DNA from: Flammeovirgaceae bacterium
Lineage (GTDB): Bacteria > Bacteroidota > Bacteroidia > Cytophagales > Cyclobacteriaceae
Length of the DNA stretch: 64,000 nt
Direction of reading: 5' to 3'
NCBI GenBank assembly: GCA_016709845.1
Contig: JADJMA010000025.1
Coordinates: 23,218 to 87,217 of the forward strand
Part shown: positions 51,761 through 59,893 of the stretch, piece after piece
Position numbering within the stretch: position 1 is the stretch's first letter
Layout of the letters: each line of letters begins with the position of its first letter
Program-made: the position numbers and the translations under genes
Notes under the pieces: generated by a model
What the model was told of the DNA's origin: nothing
The model's input: the letters and a program-made list of their open reading frames with translations, nothing else
The model's database searches: none

Positions 51761-53126
51761 GTGTATAACAAGATTGGAAATTACCGGTGGACAATTTGTG
51801 CGTTAGTTTTTTTGCTACCACAATTAATTACTTAGACCGCCAGGTGCTGAGTTTGTTGCAACCGCGGTTGGAAGAAATTTTTGGTTGGACGAATACCGAC
51901 TATGCAAACATCACCGCTGTATTTCAAATTACCTATGCGGTTACCATGTTGTTTGTTGGGCGCTTAGTCGATAGGCTGGGCACTCGCTGGGGTTATGGCG
52001 TTGCCATTATTGTTTGGTCAATCGGAGCGTTGGTGCATGCGTTTGCTTTACCCATTGGTGAAGGATTGTCTGCTTTGTTAGGATTGATTGGAATCACAAC
52101 ATTTTCTGTTTCTGTTCTTGGTTTTATGTTTTCACGTGCCGTGCTGGCATTAGGTGAGTCCGGAAATTTTCCGGCAGCGATAAAAGCTACCGCGGAATAT
52201 TTTCCAAAGCACGAGCGCTCTTTGGCAACCGGCATTTTTAATTCGGGTACCAACATTGGGGCTATACTGGCTCCGCTTACCGTGCCGTGGATCTATCGCC
52301 ATTGGGGTTGGGAAGCAGCCTTTATAATTATTGGGGCTATCGGATTTTTATGGTTGACCTTGTGGTTGATAATGTATGAGCGTCCTGAAAAACAAAAGCG
52401 ACTTTCCGCTGCGGAACTGGCCTACATAAATAAAGATGAAGACGATGAAAAGGCAGGTGTAAAAAAAGATAGCAATGAAAACAAAGTCTCCTGGGCTAAA
52501 CTATTAGAATATCGCCAAACATGGGCATTTGCGTTTGGAAAGTTTATGACCGATGGCGTATGGTGGTTCTTTCTTTTTTGGTTGCCTGCTTATTTGAAGG
52601 TGCAATATGGAATTATTGATGAAGGTGTGATGCTTCCGCTGGCTGTACTATACTCTATGTCCATGGTAGGTAGTATTGCGGGCGGATGGTTGCCCGCTCT
52701 TTTTATTAAGAAAGGGTATGGGGTGTTTGATGGCCGCATGCGGGCTATGTTTTTGATCGCCTTGTTTCCATTAGTAATTCTTATTGCCCAACCTTTGGGT
52801 GATATTACATTTTGGATTCCCGTTTTATTGATTGGTGTGGGTACAGCCGCACATCAAGCCTGGAGTGCTAACTTGTTTACCACGGTTTCTGATATGTTTC
52901 CTAAAAAACAATTGGTGCTGTAATTGGTATTGGTGGTTTGGCTGGTGGGGTGGGCGCGGTAACTATTACAAAATTAGGAGGAACTTTATTCGATCATTAT
53001 AAAGCCTTGGGTCATATTGAAACCGGCTACACCATTATGTTTGCGATTTGTGCAGTAGCTTACCTGATAGCGTGGGGTGTTATGAAAATGCTGGTGCCGA
53101 AGTATAGTCCGATAGGAGATTTATAA
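51761..53126 (+). CDS. exuT: ExuT-like hexuronate MFS transporter (frameshifted)
   Basis: Anion:cation symporter family carrier. Characteristic N-terminus restored across one missing T near 51,808: YRWTICALVFFATTINYLDRQVLSL. Then WTNTDYANITAVFQITYAV, the loop GRLVDRLGTRWGY, GLGESGNFPAAIKATAEYFPKHERS-type motif (LALGESGNFPAAIKA), FNSGTNIGAILAP. A lost G near 52,914 separates the last two helices. A GTG at 51761 is the only credible in-frame start, so the exact N-terminus is uncertain. Imports galacturonate or glucuronate for the adjacent genes, by inference. Confidence 0.88.
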
Positions 53127-53483
53127 GAAGTTTTTTTTGCCGGGGTACACAAAAAATGTATCAGTCGTTTTCGTTGCATTTGGCCAGATTAGAGGGTTTT
53201 TACCTACTAATGATATATAGGAAATAACAACAATTGCATATATTCGGATGTTGTGCACAATGCCGTTAAACAGTTTGTCGTACTCTTTCAGACATTATAA
53301 AACTTTGTATAGTTTCGGACATCCTACACAAAAAGCAATCAAAAGCCTAACTAATGAATTCATGAATTTGGCCATTAAATATTGACTTTTAATAGAATTA
53401 GACAAATCAAAACAATACGTTCCATGGTTAAGCGTTACCCGACTGACAATTCAAATTATCCATCAACATAAATAAATAGAATA
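53127..53483. other. Intergenic, no gene seen
   Basis: A/T-rich 357 bases without a credible gene. Contains GTTGTGCACAATGCCGTTAA at about 53,250, which reappears in altered form on the other strand near 54,180. No clear promoter assigned. Confidence 0.5.
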
Positions 53484-54017
53484 ATGAAAAGACTAACATT
53501 GGCTGTATTCTTTCTTTTCTTCTCCTCATTGGGTTTTGCCCAAGACTCAACGAAAAATAATAATGATTTTAACATTTTTAGCTCCTTTAAATGTAAGGAT
53601 TGTAGTTACAAGTATTTCGTCTCTACCAATTCAGGCCTACTTCATACACCCATTGGTTTCCGAGTTGGATTTCTGGGAAAGAAAGGCTTTTATTTGGGTG
53701 GTCGCTATGGAAATGGAACTATATATAATTCTGAAGCAAATACCACAACAGATACTAAGTTATTCTCAATCACTTCTGGGTTGATTCTTCCTATCTATAT
53801 TAAAAACAAATTTAGTGTTCATACTTATTTTGGAGGTGGTTATGGTCAATGGTTTGATAAACGTTGGGACACCTGGACGAAAAGCGGTATTGAGATTGAA
53901 GGAGGCTTCATGGTTTCTTACAAAAGAGTATCATTTAGTTTTGGTGCCAATGTTTTGGATGGAGCAAAGACCTATGCAGTAGGCGATGGAACACTTGGTT
54001 TCGGTATTCGTTTTTAA
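53484..54017 (+). CDS. Small secreted beta-barrel-like protein
   Basis: 177 residues: signal peptide (MKRLTLAVFFLFFSSLGFAQ), an odd FSSFKCKDCSYKYF segment with a CxxC pair, then alternating amphipathic strands rich in Gly and aromatic residues (FRVGFLGKKGFYLGGRYGNG, VHTYFGGGYGQWFDKRW) and a terminal strand ending GTLGFGIRF, with a final Phe as in outer-membrane barrels. No family recognised. Intact frame. Confidence 0.75.
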   Translation: MKRLTLAVFFLFFSSLGFAQDSTKNNNDFNIFSSFKCKDCSYKYFVSTNSGLLHTPIGFRVGFLGKKGFYLGGRYGNGTIYNSEANTTTDTKLFSITSGLILPIYIKNKFSVHTYFGGGYGQWFDKRWDTWTKSGIEIEGGFMVSYKRVSFSFGANVLDGAKTYAVGDGTLGFGIRF

Positions 54018-54195
54018 AAACCGTTTTACTTCTTGATGGTTATAAGGATAGCCAGACTAACTGCAATAAATTTGACTAAGAATTAAGTACAATATTAGAA
54101 TGACACGTGAGACAATATAGTATTGACGCCCTAACAATTGCAGGACTGTTTTTTCTTGATTATTAAGTTTAGGACTAAACGGCACAATGCACAAC

Positions 54196-54310
54196 AAAAA
54201 GTTTATGCCAGCTGCGGGTGACGTGTAGGTACGAAGTTTAGTTTTCTTAATTTCGTTGGGCCACGTGGGACAAAGACGCGCTTCGAAAGCCGCAGCCGTC
54301 ATAAACTCAA
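54196..54310. repeat. Long imperfect inverted repeat
   Basis: Left arm AGTTTATGCCAGCTGCGG and right arm CCGCAGCCGTCATAAACT pair at 16 of 18 positions, flanking about 75 bases that hold a smaller GCCACGTGGG palindrome. It lies in the 359-base gap between two plus-strand genes (54,018-54,376), where I see no credible gene. It could be a terminator-like structure, a non-coding element or a remnant of a mobile element. Confidence 0.45.
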
Positions 54311-54376
54311 ACGTCATGAATCTACATCAGAATTTTATACCTTTTTATATTTAATTTAACTTCACAATACTGTAAA

Positions 54377-55024
54377 ATGGAAACAATTTCATATCCAAGA
54401 TTTACCATTGTAAAAGATAATTTTTATAATAATCCTTTAAAGGTTTACAAAGAAGCACGCCATGCAGAATATTATGAGCCAAAGTATTACACGGGTTTCA
54501 GAAGCAGAAATGTTTATCACGAACCCAGAGTAAAATTTAAGCTTGAAAAATTATTAGGAATTAAAATTACACGATGGGATACTGATCCCGATGAAGAGAA
54601 TGGTGTTTTTTATCAAGCATTTTCTGCCGGAGCTAAACAAGAACGTCCGGGAGTACATTCCGATTCTCCATACAACGACATTACTGTAGTGATCTATCTT
54701 ACCCCTGGGTTACCGTTTGACTGCGGAACTTCGCTGTGGATGCATAAACAAACCGGACTATGCGACCCCCCTATGGTGGAAGATGCACGAAGACTTAAAA
54801 TTAAAATTGCGGATCTGCGGGAGCAATTTGAAACCGAATCCAAAAAACGAAACAAGTGGGTAGAGATAGACCGAATCGGATATCGCTTTAACCGAATGGT
54901 GGCTTATCCATCTGGGGCATTGCATTCTGCCACCAATCATCATGGCGGCACAATAAAAGATGTCCGCCTTTACCAAACCTTTAGAATTGGAGTCGGCTGG
55001 AATACATTTTCGAATGTCGCTTAG
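54377..55024 (+). CDS. 2-oxoglutarate/Fe(II) oxygenase-like protein (DUF6445-like)
   Basis: 215 residues. Signatures of the double-stranded beta-helix dioxygenases: PGVHSDSPYNDITVVIYL (His-x-Asp), MVAYPSGALHSATNHHG (distal His), and DVRLYQTFRIG (Arg for 2-oxoglutarate). Overall resembles DUF6445, often found in bacterial natural-product or tryptophan-halogenase-related gene sets. No signal peptide. The substrate is unknown, and no partner gene is adjacent except the convergent orphan. Confidence 0.65.
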   Translation: METISYPRFTIVKDNFYNNPLKVYKEARHAEYYEPKYYTGFRSRNVYHEPRVKFKLEKLLGIKITRWDTDPDEENGVFYQAFSAGAKQERPGVHSDSPYNDITVVIYLTPGLPFDCGTSLWMHKQTGLCDPPMVEDARRLKIKIADLREQFETESKKRNKWVEIDRIGYRFNRMVAYPSGALHSATNHHGGTIKDVRLYQTFRIGVGWNTFSNVA

Positions 55025-55059
55025 TCATCCTTCCCAATCCAATACTTCAGTTCAAAATA

Positions 55060-56670
55060 TCATTTAGCGAAGTATAATTTTACTACCTGCTGGTATTGAT
55101 ATTCGTCAGCCGGTTTTAATTTAATCATTTGAATCATCAGGTTCAGTTTTTCTTTGTCCGTTACCTTTAGTGCCGCTGCCCATAAAGCAACTTCCTTCAG
55201 TACTTCATATTCATCTTTATTGAATTCATTTTTTAGCTCCGTTTTGCCTAGAAACATTTCTATACTTTCCTGCTCTGCCTGCCTGCTGTTGCCGGGGTAT
55301 TTCCGTATAATCATTTGCTTAATCTTATTGGTAATATCATACACTCCGGGTTGAACACCCTTTCCGAGATTGAAGGATATATTGCTTTCAGTAAATTTTA
55401 TTAGAATCCTTTCAGGCGTGCGGTACCCTTTACGTGTCAGTATTTTTTTGTACTCATCAGCAGCCATCTTCCGAAGTTTATGGTCGATCGGACGGAAACC
55501 AAGTTTGTAATAAAACCAGAAAACACCTGTGGCAATTCCTTCAGGATTATCCAATCCAAATTGCGATGCTTCGACCTGAAAATAATTCACATTAAATAAT
55601 TGCCGATACACTCTTAGTACCTGGCAGACCATATATCCCGATTCACCTCCGCGAAACTGGTCGTAAATATTCAAACCAAAATCAGACCGCGAACCAAACA
55701 CCCAACCACCGGCATACGCAGCAGGGTATCCATTTTTAAATAATGTATACCCGAAATACGATTCAAGTGGCAATTGCCTTTGGGGCTCCATAGCGTAAAT
55801 AGCAACAGATAGTCCGCGTTCAAGATGAAAAAGTCTTAGTGAATCTTCTTTCATAAAAGTGGCGGGATCGGTTTCCCTGTCCGTAATTGCCATTGAGTTC
55901 TTAATCACCCGCACAGTCCAACTCCTTTGTGCTTCTGTTAGCGATGCTGCATCCGGCAATTTACTGTCAAGAAAATCTCTTGCATTAAAATGTTTTATAC
56001 TATCGTTGTGATAGAACATCTCAGGAATCTCAATCTGATTATAGGCTTTCGAAAAGAACTTGTTCTTCGGAAGAATATCGGTTTGAATTCCGAGGCTCTC
56101 ATAAAAATGATCCTTTACATAAGGCTGATCGTCAAATCTGCTTAGCTCGTTCAATAGGTACGTTAACTGCAATTCCCTTTTTGGCATCAACTCCTTCAGC
56201 AACTCTAGATCAGAAAACGCGGATGTGGTCTCGCTTCTTTCAACCGATGGAAGTGTAACTTTTAACGCTACATTTAAATCAACCAATACATCTTCAATCT
56301 CAGTGATATGAATGCTACAGTCGGGATGAGTAGTTAACCACCGGGTACAATCGTGTGAATAACAAGAGTGATATCTGGTGAACGGAATACCGGAATTGGT
56401 GAATACCTCCATGGCTTTTGAGGGTTGCTGTTTCAGGCAGGATGTAATCCGAACTATTTCATGCTCGGCAATCTTAAAAGTTTTTTTATCAGGTGGAAAT
56501 GCTCGTATAAACAGCAGCGTTTCAAAATAACTTACGAGTAACTTGGTTAAAGGCATTTTATTCTCAGAAACCCATTTCATGATAGAAACTTTCTGCCGAT
56601 TTGCTTCTGAATCAAATCGACTAACTATTTTTTTAAGAGCTTCAACACTGCTTTTAAAAGTAATTCTCAT
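55060..56670 (-). CDS. Orphan 536-residue protein, possible GNAT-like C-terminal domain
   Basis: Mostly helical protein without signal peptide or membrane segment. Residues about 255-420 contain RSDFGLNIYDQFRGGESG, YRQLFNVNYFQVEASQFGLDNPEGI and FWFYYKLGFRPIDHKLRK, whose ending FYxKLGFRP recalls an acyl-CoA N-acyltransferase fold, but no classical acyl-CoA loop is clear. An N-terminal Cys/His segment (YHSCYSHDCTRWLTTHPDC) stands out. Convergent with the DUF6445-like gene, 35 bp apart. Function unknown. Intact frame. Confidence 0.6.
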   Translation of the reverse strand: MRITFKSSVEALKKIVSRFDSEANRQKVSIMKWVSENKMPLTKLLVSYFETLLFIRAFPPDKKTFKIAEHEIVRITSCLKQQPSKAMEVFTNSGIPFTRYHSCYSHDCTRWLTTHPDCSIHITEIEDVLVDLNVALKVTLPSVERSETTSAFSDLELLKELMPKRELQLTYLLNELSRFDDQPYVKDHFYESLGIQTDILPKNKFFSKAYNQIEIPEMFYHNDSIKHFNARDFLDSKLPDAASLTEAQRSWTVRVIKNSMAITDRETDPATFMKEDSLRLFHLERGLSVAIYAMEPQRQLPLESYFGYTLFKNGYPAAYAGGWVFGSRSDFGLNIYDQFRGGESGYMVCQVLRVYRQLFNVNYFQVEASQFGLDNPEGIATGVFWFYYKLGFRPIDHKLRKMAADEYKKILTRKGYRTPERILIKFTESNISFNLGKGVQPGVYDITNKIKQMIIRKYPGNSRQAEQESIEMFLGKTELKNEFNKDEYEVLKEVALWAAALKVTDKEKLNLMIQMIKLKPADEYQYQQVVKLYFAK

Positions 56671-57113
56671 TTTATTATTGATATTAAAATTTTACGATCG
56701 CCTCCGTTTCTATAAATTAAAGGGTGAGAAGTAAGTAATATACATAATATTTGGAGTGCGTTTTCAAAAAATTTATTTAACAATCACCTTGCATCATCAA
56801 GAACGCACACCACGGGCTACACGATAATGCGCGATGCAGTTCTTTGTATGAGTTTTGTGCAAGGTTGAACATTTGTGCTTCGTATTGAAGGTTAGTGGTA
56901 ATAATCCCGCACTGCGTTTAGCCCGGCACTTCCTTAAATCGGTTGACCAATCTAGAGAGAACCTATACCTACAGGAAAGCCTCGAAATGGAAATTCTTTT
57001 TGCAGTACAAATAGCAGTTTTTGCAGACAACATCCCCGATTTGGAAGAATAGTTTTCTCAGGGCATTCAAAACAAATGATCTTTAGTTGATTTAAATCGC
57101 TACATTCAAAATT
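56671..57113. other. Intergenic with extended hairpin
   Basis: 443 bases without a credible gene. Around 56,783-56,870 nested inverted repeats occur: ACCTTGCA with TGCAAGGT, and inside it CAAGAAC with GTTCTTTG. The rest is the upstream region of the LytS-type kinase, including the repeat pair noted at 57,002-57,028. Confidence 0.5.
57002..57088 (+). promoter_or_regulatory. Candidate LytTR operator and promoter of the kinase/regulator operon
   Basis: GCAGTA at 57,002 and GCAGAC at 57,023 are direct hexamers 21 bp apart, with CTTTAGTT starting 58 bp after the second. The same layout (GCAGAC, 21 bp, GCAGAC, 57 bp, CTTTTGTT) precedes both barrel paralogs downstream. Suggests autoregulation. Confidence 0.5.
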
Positions 57114-58178
57114 ATGAAAAGGTCAGTAATTGTTTTACTGCATATCGGCTATTGGGCAGTTTACCTACTATTGATAATAATCCTTTTGGGGGTTTATTCT
57201 AAAAGCGGGAGCAATGCAAGTGACCCGGTGTCACGCATTTCTAACGCATTCTACAGTCTTTTCCTGTTTGCCTTTTTCCCTTCGTTAATAGCATTCTATT
57301 TATTCTATTTTGTATTATTCCCTAAGTATCTTCAACAGAATAAGGTTCTTCTCTCAATAATTTATGGATTACTAATTTCTATAGGAGCTGCCATAATAGG
57401 GTACGTGCTGATTAGATATTTTATAGAGTCAGGTCGCCTTATTGATATGGATGAAGGAGGCAAGGGCAGATCCACAGCCATAAGAACAATTGTAGTTATG
57501 ACCCTTATCAGTTCAATATCTGGCATAATGGCATTGGTTATTAAAGGATTCATCACCTGGTATAATGAGATTAAACTCAAAGAGCTTTTAAAAGAAAAAA
57601 ATCATGAAATGGAAATGGCGTTAATAAAATCGCAACTGGATCCGCATCTTTTATTCAACACCATCAATAATATTGACGCCTTAATTTTGAAAGATGGAGT
57701 GGAAGCATCGAACTATCTAAATAAGCTATCTGATATTATGAGGTTCATGCTTTACGAAACAAAACCTGATGTAATTCTCCTTTCCAAGGAAATTGAATAC
57801 ATAGAAAAATATATATCCCTACAAAAGATAAGAACAGCAAACACAAATTATGTTAATTTTTCGATTGTGGGAGATGTTGGCAGCAAGCAAATTGCCCCTA
57901 TGCTTTTTATCCCATTCATTGAAAATGCTTTCAAACATACCAATAATAAGAAATTCGATAATGCCATTACCATCGAAATCATCATAAGGACTGATGATAT
58001 TCAACTGCTATGTAAAAATAGATTTGATTCAAAGTTGACGGTTAAGCGATCGAGTGGCGGTTTGGGAAATGAGCTTATCCAAAAAAGACTAAATCTTATG
58101 TATGCGGGAAACCATACGTTAGTCGTTCATAAAAATGATGAACTATATAGCGTAGATTTAACAATCACAAATGGATAG
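57114..58178 (+). CDS. LytS-type sensor histidine kinase
   Basis: 354 residues with four membrane segments in the first 150 residues (IGYWAVYLLLIIILLGVY, FFPSLIAFYLFYFVLF, IYGLLISIGAAIIGYVLI, VVMTLISSISGIMALVI), a short coiled linker (ELLKEKNHEMEMALIKSQ), the phospho-acceptor motif QLDPHLLFNTINNIDAL (usually QINPHFLFNTLN) and an ATPase part with PFIENAFKH and SGGLGNELIQKRL. No separate sensor domain; the membrane part presumably senses. Overlaps the response regulator gene by 8 bp. Confidence 0.92.
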   Translation: MKRSVIVLLHIGYWAVYLLLIIILLGVYSKSGSNASDPVSRISNAFYSLFLFAFFPSLIAFYLFYFVLFPKYLQQNKVLLSIIYGLLISIGAAIIGYVLIRYFIESGRLIDMDEGGKGRSTAIRTIVVMTLISSISGIMALVIKGFITWYNEIKLKELLKEKNHEMEMALIKSQLDPHLLFNTINNIDALILKDGVEASNYLNKLSDIMRFMLYETKPDVILLSKEIEYIEKYISLQKIRTANTNYVNFSIVGDVGSKQIAPMLFIPFIENAFKHTNNKKFDNAITIEIIIRTDDIQLLCKNRFDSKLTVKRSSGGLGNELIQKRLNLMYAGNHTLVVHKNDELYSVDLTITNG

Positions 58179-58873
58179 ATATACCTGTATTATTATTCAG
58201 GATGAACCCCTTGCCCTTGAAAAAACGAAGGACTTTGTAGACAAAGTTCCTTTTTTAAACTTATGTGCAACATTCGACAATGCCCTGACCGGACTTTCCT
58301 ATTTAAATAACAATAAAGTAGACATACTTTTCCTGGACATTAACATGGATGAATTATCCGGTATACAGTTACTGGAAAGCACAAAAATAAATAGCCAGGT
58401 TATCATTACTACGGCTTACCAGGAATATGCTTTGAAGGGGTATGAATTACGGATAACCGATTATCTTTTAAAACCATTTTCGTTTAATCGTTTTTTACAA
58501 GCTGTAAATAAAGCGCAGGGAAAATATCGTACATCGAAATTCTGATTCACAACCAGATTTTATTTTCGTTAAAACGGAAAATAGATTGGAAAAAATAATG
58601 CTTAATGAAATCGTATACATTGAAGGAATGAGAGATTACCGCAGAATTCATACGGTGAACAAAAATAGAAAGGTAATGACGCTGCAGAATTTCAGTGAGT
58701 TTGAAAAAATAATTCCTTCTAATTTGGTATGCAGAGTACATAAGTCATTCATGGTTGCGCTCAACAAGATTGAATCCATTGAGCGGAGTAGAATAAAGAT
58801 TGCAGATCAGTTAATCCCTGTTTCGGAAACCTACAAAGAGGCTTTCTTTCACCTCATTAACAATAAGGGATAA
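58171..58873 (+). CDS. LytTR response regulator (frameshifted)
   Basis: Receiver domain plus LytTR DNA-binding domain. Receiver: CIIIQDEPLAL (the first of the two acidic residues is Gln), phospho-acceptor Asp56 in ILFLDINMDELSG, Thr81, and Lys101 in YLLKPF. DNA-binding part: FVKTENRLEKIMLNEIVYIEG, MRDYRRIHT, LVCRVHKSFMVALNKIESIE. One indel near 58,535 separates the two domains. About 234 residues in all. Likely binds direct repeats such as those before the two barrel genes that follow. Confidence 0.9.
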
Positions 58874-58887
58874 CCTTAATTTATTTC

Positions 58888-58973
58888 GCAGACTGAAAAC
58901 ACCAGTATGCAGACATCTTTCTGAGCATTGCATATCTAAATTGTGAGACCTAACTCCTTCGCGTTCTTTTGTT
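58888..58973 (+). promoter_or_regulatory. Conserved upstream element, copy A (GCAGAC pair + CTTTTGTT)
   Basis: GCAGAC at 58,888 and 58,909 (21 bp apart), then CTTTTGTT at 58,966. Aligns without gaps to the element at 59,780-59,865; identity about 73% over the first 63 bases. Confidence 0.55.
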
Positions 58974-58988
58974 TAAAACAAACGAATT

Positions 58989-59330
58989 ATGAATAATAAG
59001 TTACAACTAGGACTCGTACTTGGTATGATTTTCCTATTTACAAACGGACTTGGCCAAACGAATGTAGGTGCAACAGAAAAAATTGAGAACAATAAAGCGA
59101 CAGAAAGTCATTTAAGCATTTTGCTGGATGCTGCGAAAGCAAACCTCAACTTCGGAAAGTTAAACAGTGCTTCACCGGGTTATAAAAAAACCACAGTGGG
59201 GGCTCAGATTTTGATATTATTTTAAATTGGTGTTACACCAAAATCTACATGCTTGTCCAAATTATATTTCATTATAAAGGGATGGACATTGAAAGGAAAT
59301 AGGTATAGTTCATTCATGCCTCGATAATAC
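58989..59330 (+). pseudogene. Degenerate paralog of the outer-membrane barrel protein at 59,894
   Basis: Starts with a full signal peptide (NNKLQLGLVLGMIFLFTNGLGQ) and continues with ESHLSILLDAAKANLNFGKLN and GYKKTTVGAQI, matching TYLDLLLNVVSTNFNYGKAN and DYKKSTFGAQI of the intact copy. It then meets a stop at 59,223-59,225; the following DNA still reads IGVTPKSTCLSKLYFIIKGW, matching AGITPKVSLVSEIYFIMKGG. The remaining two thirds of the barrel are gone. Because the loss is large, I read it as real decay rather than only an indel. Confidence 0.75.
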
Positions 59331-59394
59331 AGCGCTCAAATCCTGGTAAAGAGCAGCTTTAAAATATACTTAACAAACTTTAAGAAATAAATAA

Positions 59395-59478
59395 ATGAAT
59401 TCGAATAGAATCGCAAAAATGGTCCGAATACTACTAATCATACTTATAGCCATCATGTCAATACTAGCAATTTTTTGA
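59395..59478 (+). CDS. Candidate 27-residue hydrophobic peptide
   Basis: ATG to TGA, a short charged N-terminus (MNSNRIAKMVRI) followed by a single membrane-type segment (LLIILIAIMSILAIF). Located between the two barrel copies. No Shine-Dalgarno is expected in this phylum, so evidence is only the composition. May be chance. Confidence 0.25.
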   Translation: MNSNRIAKMVRILLIILIAIMSILAIF

Positions 59479-59557
59479 ATGTAGTTTGCTGCTAACGTTC
59501 AGGGATTCCTAAGATTTCATATTCCTAATTATCTGTCAATTCAAACAATTAACTCTT

Positions 59558-59755
59558 ATGAACTACCTACTAGAAAATACCTCGAACAACAATGTGTGTT
59601 CTTATTTGAGTTTATTTCAAATCGCACAGAATAATTTATCAAACGTAAATAAAGAATTAAAGCAATTTCAATCTTCCAGGAAACGAATCAGTTCACCAGA
59701 AAGATCGTCCGATTCATTTCAACGGATATACACAATCCCAGCAAATAAAATCTAA
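59558..59755 (+). CDS. Possible small protein, 65 residues
   Basis: Ser/Asn-rich, with a helical middle (AQNNLSNVNKELKQFQSSRKR) and a LENTSNNNVC start; no recognised motif. It lies between the pseudogene and the intact barrel gene. It could be a genuine small gene or chance reading frame. Confidence 0.3.
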   Translation: MNYLLENTSNNNVCSYLSLFQIAQNNLSNVNKELKQFQSSRKRISSPERSSDSFQRIYTIPANKI

Positions 59756-59779
59756 TTCATTATATCCTGCTTTTGTTTT

Positions 59780-59865
59780 GCAGACTGAAAGGATCAGCAT
59801 GCAGACTTCTTATCTGGCTTGGCATAATAGAATTGTAAGACCCTGATCATACACTCACTTTTGTT
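59780..59865 (+). promoter_or_regulatory. Conserved upstream element, copy B (GCAGAC pair + CTTTTGTT)
   Basis: GCAGAC at 59,780 and 59,801 (21 bp apart), and CTTTTGTT at 59,858, exactly 57 bp after the second hexamer as in copy A. The same geometry is also present before the kinase gene (57,002-57,088). Confidence 0.55.
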
Positions 59866-59893
59866 GCAGTTAAACAACAAAAAATAAATAAAT

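Noticed and set aside
54057..54317. 86-codon minus-strand reading frame
   Set aside because: It overlaps the long inverted repeat, has no recognisable motif or signal, and its composition fits non-coding DNA.
56773..56870. A genuine integron attC site
   Set aside because: The outer heptamers fit, but the spacers are asymmetric (6 and 0 bases), and no integrase or array of sites is visible. Kept only as a low-confidence observation.
56797..57052. Two overlapping reading frames of 65-78 codons on opposite strands
   Set aside because: They lie in the hairpin and upstream region of the kinase gene, with no family resemblance; the repeat elements explain this DNA better.
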